In this document: one piece after another, positions 60,711-64,000 of the stretch | Numbering within the stretch: position 1 is the stretch's first letter | Layout: each line of letters starts with the position of its first letter | Assembly (NCBI GenBank): GCA_032622095.1 | Contig: CP136067.1 | Span: 133,551,990-133,615,989, forward strand | Direction: 5' to 3' | Length of the DNA: 64,000 nt | Origin: Siphonodentalium dalli | Lineage: Eukaryota > Mollusca > Scaphopoda > Gadilida > Siphonodentaliidae | The notes under the pieces: generated by a model | Seen by the model: the letters and a program-made list of their open reading frames with translations, nothing else | Told to the model about the DNA's origin: nothing | Database searches by the model: none | Translations under genes and position numbers: made by a program

Positions 60711-61260
60711 GATGTAAATATCCTTTCAAGAAAAGTTTATCGAAGAATCCAGCCCCGATGCTTGCATAAAGTTGAAAGAATTTGTAAAAACAACGACTGA
60801 AAACTCAAAACGAAGAGACACCCATGTCTGTATTTTGTTTACATGGTTACTAAGGGGGGTAATCGATAGTGGTGACAACAAACGCTGGTCACAATGGCCA
60901 ATGTTTGGCACTCATTCATTTGTTACTAACTGATGTTACAATCAAGACACTGTCCTGCTCAATTAAACAGTAATAATAACCACGACACCATTGAAGCAAA
61001 AAAACGCAAGTCCCTACGTCAGAGTGCACGTGTTACCAAATTTAGCCCACTGCGCTCGATCGACTTTGCAATAGAATAACTGGCAGCAGTCCCGATCGTG
61101 CACATTAATTTTATATACATAATGTACAGGCCTACCGGTATACGACATAAACTATGACTATTCATCAACATCCATTTATATACGACAGAAAGTCCAGAAA
61201 CTAATGACGTCTTATTTATAATATTTACCGCGTACCGGTACTCGTATTACATAAGAAATG
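60711..61260 (-). promoter_or_regulatory. Probable 5' UTR and promoter region of the kinesin gene
   Basis: Upstream of the start codon and free of recognised repeats, unlike most of the window. No TATA box is convincing. Assigned by position only; transcript start unknown. Confidence 0.4.
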
Positions 61261-61379
61261 AACGGCGGTTTCAATGTGGTCATGGGATTTTAACCGCGAG
61301 AAAAAATTATTCAGCAAACTGCATGAACAGAGACGTGGCGACAGGAGAGTGGGGGGGATTGGGGGCGAGGGGGCGGCTC

Positions 61380-61830
61380 ACCCCCAACTTTGGTCAATTT
61401 TTTCAACAGTTGGAAATTTCATATCTGCTAAAACATTACTTGGCAATTTCACACCAACAATAGGTTGAAAATGTTCTTGTAGTTTGATTTTCAAACAATT
61501 TATTGGGGGGGGGGGGGGGGGGATTAACTGTGTTTGGACCAATATTTGCATATTTTCCTATTTTTTGTCAAAATTTTGTTTGGACTGAAATGGTCATCAG
61601 TTGGAAATTTTCCAACCTTAGGGGGGGGGGGGGTGACAGGTTGGAAATTTCCAACACTTGGAAAGCTTGTGTCCTGGTCCCTCCCCGTGGCCAGTTAAAA
61701 ACTGCTAGTTAATTTAAGAAAACAATATTGTCATAATTTGGTAAACATTGTCATTGGAATTGTCATCAGTTGGAAATTTTCCAACCTAAGTTGGGGGTGT
61801 CGGGTTTGAAATTTCCAACTCGTTGTTTGG
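61380..61830. repeat. GTTGGAAATTTTCCAAC-rich block with G tracts
   Basis: CAGTTGGAAATTT or TTGGAAATTTCCAAC occurs five times within 450 bp, with runs of 18 G (61505-61522) and 13 G (61621-61633). Related motifs appear near 42590-42640. Nature unknown. Confidence 0.5.
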
Positions 61831-62155
61831 GTGCGTGGAACTGATAAGTTAGTAGAAATGTAACAGTCTACTAGCATTGCAAAAAATTCAAGGAAATCGA
61901 CTATATCACTCCATAGAAAACATCGTCTGAACTACGCTCAAAATGTAAATATTTACATCTCGATTCGGGACGCAACTATCGTCGATAAACCAACACAAAT
62001 GATTTCGCCATCAAGAGTCATTGCATGTAATTAATATATAAAAATCACGGTGTGTGTTGTCAATTTGGATTAATATTCGTAAAAAGTTACTACTTTGAAC
62101 AAGATTATTCTCAATTTATATTTGAGCACGCTATCGGAGTGTTTCACATCACTTT
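61815..62155. repeat. ACATATTATGGACTTG-family repeat (copy 5)
   Basis: Left start lost; contains GAAAACATCGTCTGAACTAC, TCGATTCGGGACGCAACTAT and GGAGTGTTTCACATCACTTT. Intergenic. Confidence 0.6.
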
Positions 62156-62270
62156 AATACAAAATGTCATATATTTCCTTACATTCTGTATACGTGGTGG
62201 CAGTGGTCAGACCGGCGTGCCTCGTAGCGAGGTGTCATAACTCTGCCTTGTAGTTTGACCTGTATGGAGC

Positions 62271-62814
62271 TTAAAGTGGTACTGTACGCCATTTTCAATA
62301 ATTTCCCGATGATAACAGCGATCTAATATCGATAATATATAGAAAACTAAGTAATTTGAGTCGGAGATGTATTCTGTAAACGTTCAGGTTAATAGGTTAT
62401 CTTAAAATCAAAGTTAATAAATATGGCTGGAGCCATAAATTAAATTACGAATTTCTGTGTACAAGACGTAATCAAAATAATTCACGGAAAGTGGATTAGG
62501 CAACGCGTGGCATACATGGTCGTGTAAAAAATATGTTGATACGGGGCGTAAACTCAAGCCACTCATCGACTATGCAATGACTTCAATGAGTATATGGGAC
62601 TATTGTATGAATGCAAATTAACATTTATTTGATACATTTGGTTCAAAAAATTACTCGACAACGACAATTGGTATTTTCGCATTCCGGCTAATCTTCCATC
62701 CGTAACATTTCTTCGTACTCAACAGACTTTCAAATAATGGAAATCTGGTTACCTATTCTACGACTCAGAGGCTATGGAAACCAACAACAACATTTGAGTA
62801 CAGTATCCCTTTAA
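62271..62814. mobile_element. TTAA-flanked element with AGGGATACTGTAC ends
   Basis: TTAAAGTGGTACTGTACGCC mirrors GAGTACAGTATCCCTTTAA. 544 bp, non-coding, TTAA at both borders. Confidence 0.65.
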
Positions 62815-62915
62815 TTATGACCACATGTATAACCGATAAATGCAGGATGTGTACTCACCCCTTTACCTCTTAATGATTATATCTTGTCGGAAAAGCCAGA
62901 TTGCACGGAGAGGCG

Positions 62916-63076
62916 TAACCCTTTCATGACGGGAGCTGCGCAGGTGCAGCATTAAAGATCCTGTGCCAGTGCATTATCTTAAACATGCAAGTCTCCCATA
63001 GGGAGACTCACATATATATAAGAGAATGCATTGACACAGGGATTTCGGCTTTTCGCAATATTTCAGGAAGCTCCAT
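62916..63076. mobile_element. Family B MITE, one hairpin (copy 8)
   Basis: GTAACCCTTTCATGACGGGA left end, one ATATATAAGAGAATGCATTG hairpin, ends TTTCAGGAAGCTCC without TTAA. Confidence 0.68.
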
Positions 63077-64000
63077 TGGGGACGAATATCACGTTATTTT
63101 GAAGTGCACCAAATTTACTGATCACAGGAAAAAGTACATTAAACCATATTATTACACCCGACCAATGCATTGAAACTTCACAACCTTTTCAAAACAAGAA
63201 ATAGGAAAACTCTTATGAACCTATCGATATTTATCCACGAAGCCCTCTTTCAGAGAGGAGCTCCTGAGGCATTAAACTAGAAGTCCCCCACCCCATATAG
63301 ATACAACACCTTGTATACAAGCGACCGAAAAAAAACGCCCACGCAGGAAATACCCATACATAATATATAATAGAATGACATAATTTGCACTATATTTGAT
63401 CAACAATGTGTATGATTATTATCCATAGCCCCATCCCCGCCCAACCCCACCACACCCGGTAAACCAAAATAACTAATAAGACAATTATACTGAGATATAT
63501 ACTCTGAACATGTCACATTCATTTATTTTGTTATCTTCGCATATATATGTACATATCTTATATATGTTTAATTCCTTTTGTTCATGCTCATATATCTTGT
63601 CGATGAAAAGAGTAATAATCTATCTATCTAATCAATCTATCCATTCATGGAATTAAGGATTAATATATAGGTCACTGAGAGACATTAATTTGGACAGAGA
63701 AGCCGCGAATCGGCAGCACAGGTGCGTCAATCTCTACCAGAGCGCACCAGTCATACTTCCTTTCTGAATCGTCAAGGGAGGTAAACCATGCATGGGGTTT
63801 GCAGGGGCGTGTCTTTAAAACGAGTTAAAATGTAAATTACAAAAAAATTAAATTTTAAAGGAGCGCGTCACTTTAAAAAAAACGCATCGCTAAATTTATG
63901 TATATATCGTATACTAGCAGGGTTACCCGGCGTTTCCCAGGTTAAAGTGATGTGAAAGGTGAAAGTTGAAACCCTCTGCATATTGTGGATATATGGTGGG
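63077..64000. other. Intergenic sequence without recognised genes
   Basis: AT-rich, with a short (CTAT)n stretch near 63620. A GGGTTACCCGGCGTTTCCCA segment at 63921-63940 resembles a motif seen in invertebrate repeats, but it runs out of the window. No exon or RNA gene recognised. Confidence 0.4.

Larger units (their letters stand above)
53967..60665 (-). other. U12-type AT-AC intron 1
   Basis: 6699 nt. The 5' splice site on the minus strand is CCTTTT-ATATCCTTTT, the U12 AT-AC consensus. The 3' end reads TTTCTTAACTCATAATTAC, a near-consensus U12 branch site (TTTCTTAAC) about 12 nt before the terminal AC. Joining at these points restores VRVRPF-NRRERER in frame. No in-frame GT-AG alternative was seen. 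Confidence 0.92.

Noticed and set aside
1-64000. tRNA, rRNA or snRNA genes
   Set aside because: Scanning by eye for conserved tRNA boxes and rRNA segments gave nothing convincing; a covariance search would be needed to exclude them.

Overview
The window is intron-rich, AT-rich eukaryotic DNA, most probably from a marine lophotrochozoan and likely a mollusc. That guess rests on gene architecture and repeat style, not on a species marker. I reconstructed one complete host gene on the minus strand, filling positions 2727-60710: 25 coding exons whose reading phases chain without a break into a 1057-residue kinesin-3 motor. Domain order is motor, short coiled coil, FHA, kinesin-3 central region with a C2-like segment, then a basic/acidic Ser-rich tail. 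It looks most like KIF28 (KIF28P/KLP-6).

Layout, right to left in transcription order: 5' end at about 60.7 kb; a 6.7-kb first intron with U12-type AT-AC signals; motor exons 2-11 (54-24.5 kb); coiled coil and FHA exons 12-15 (24-17.3 kb); central and C2-like exons 16-22 (15-8.3 kb); tail exons 23-25 (6.4-2.7 kb). The 2.7 kb downstream of the stop and the 3 kb upstream of the start hold only repeats and unassigned sequence.

Introns make up about 95% of the gene and are packed with DNA transposons. One hAT element (19764-22523) carries an intact 613-residue transposase, matching inverted ends and a perfect 8-bp target duplication. The rest are non-autonomous: several hAT families (8-bp duplications), TA-flanked foldback MITEs, TTAA-flanked piggyBac/Kolobok-like MITEs including elements built of paired hairpins, two GGCC-ended Harbinger-like elements with 3-bp duplications, and a 900-bp element with CAC...GTG ends. 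Several are nested, which gives relative ages.

The most unusual pattern is that many exon-intron boundaries of the kinesin gene have been tandemly multiplied, each repeat unit carrying a piece of exon end plus the adjoining splice site. The exon 7 donor (switch II) occurs 21 times at 58-bp spacing, the exon 8 acceptor at the other end of the same intron 7 times at 62 bp, the exon 2 donor about 7 times, and at least six more junctions 2-3 times. With the U12 first intron, this is what most deserves a second look.
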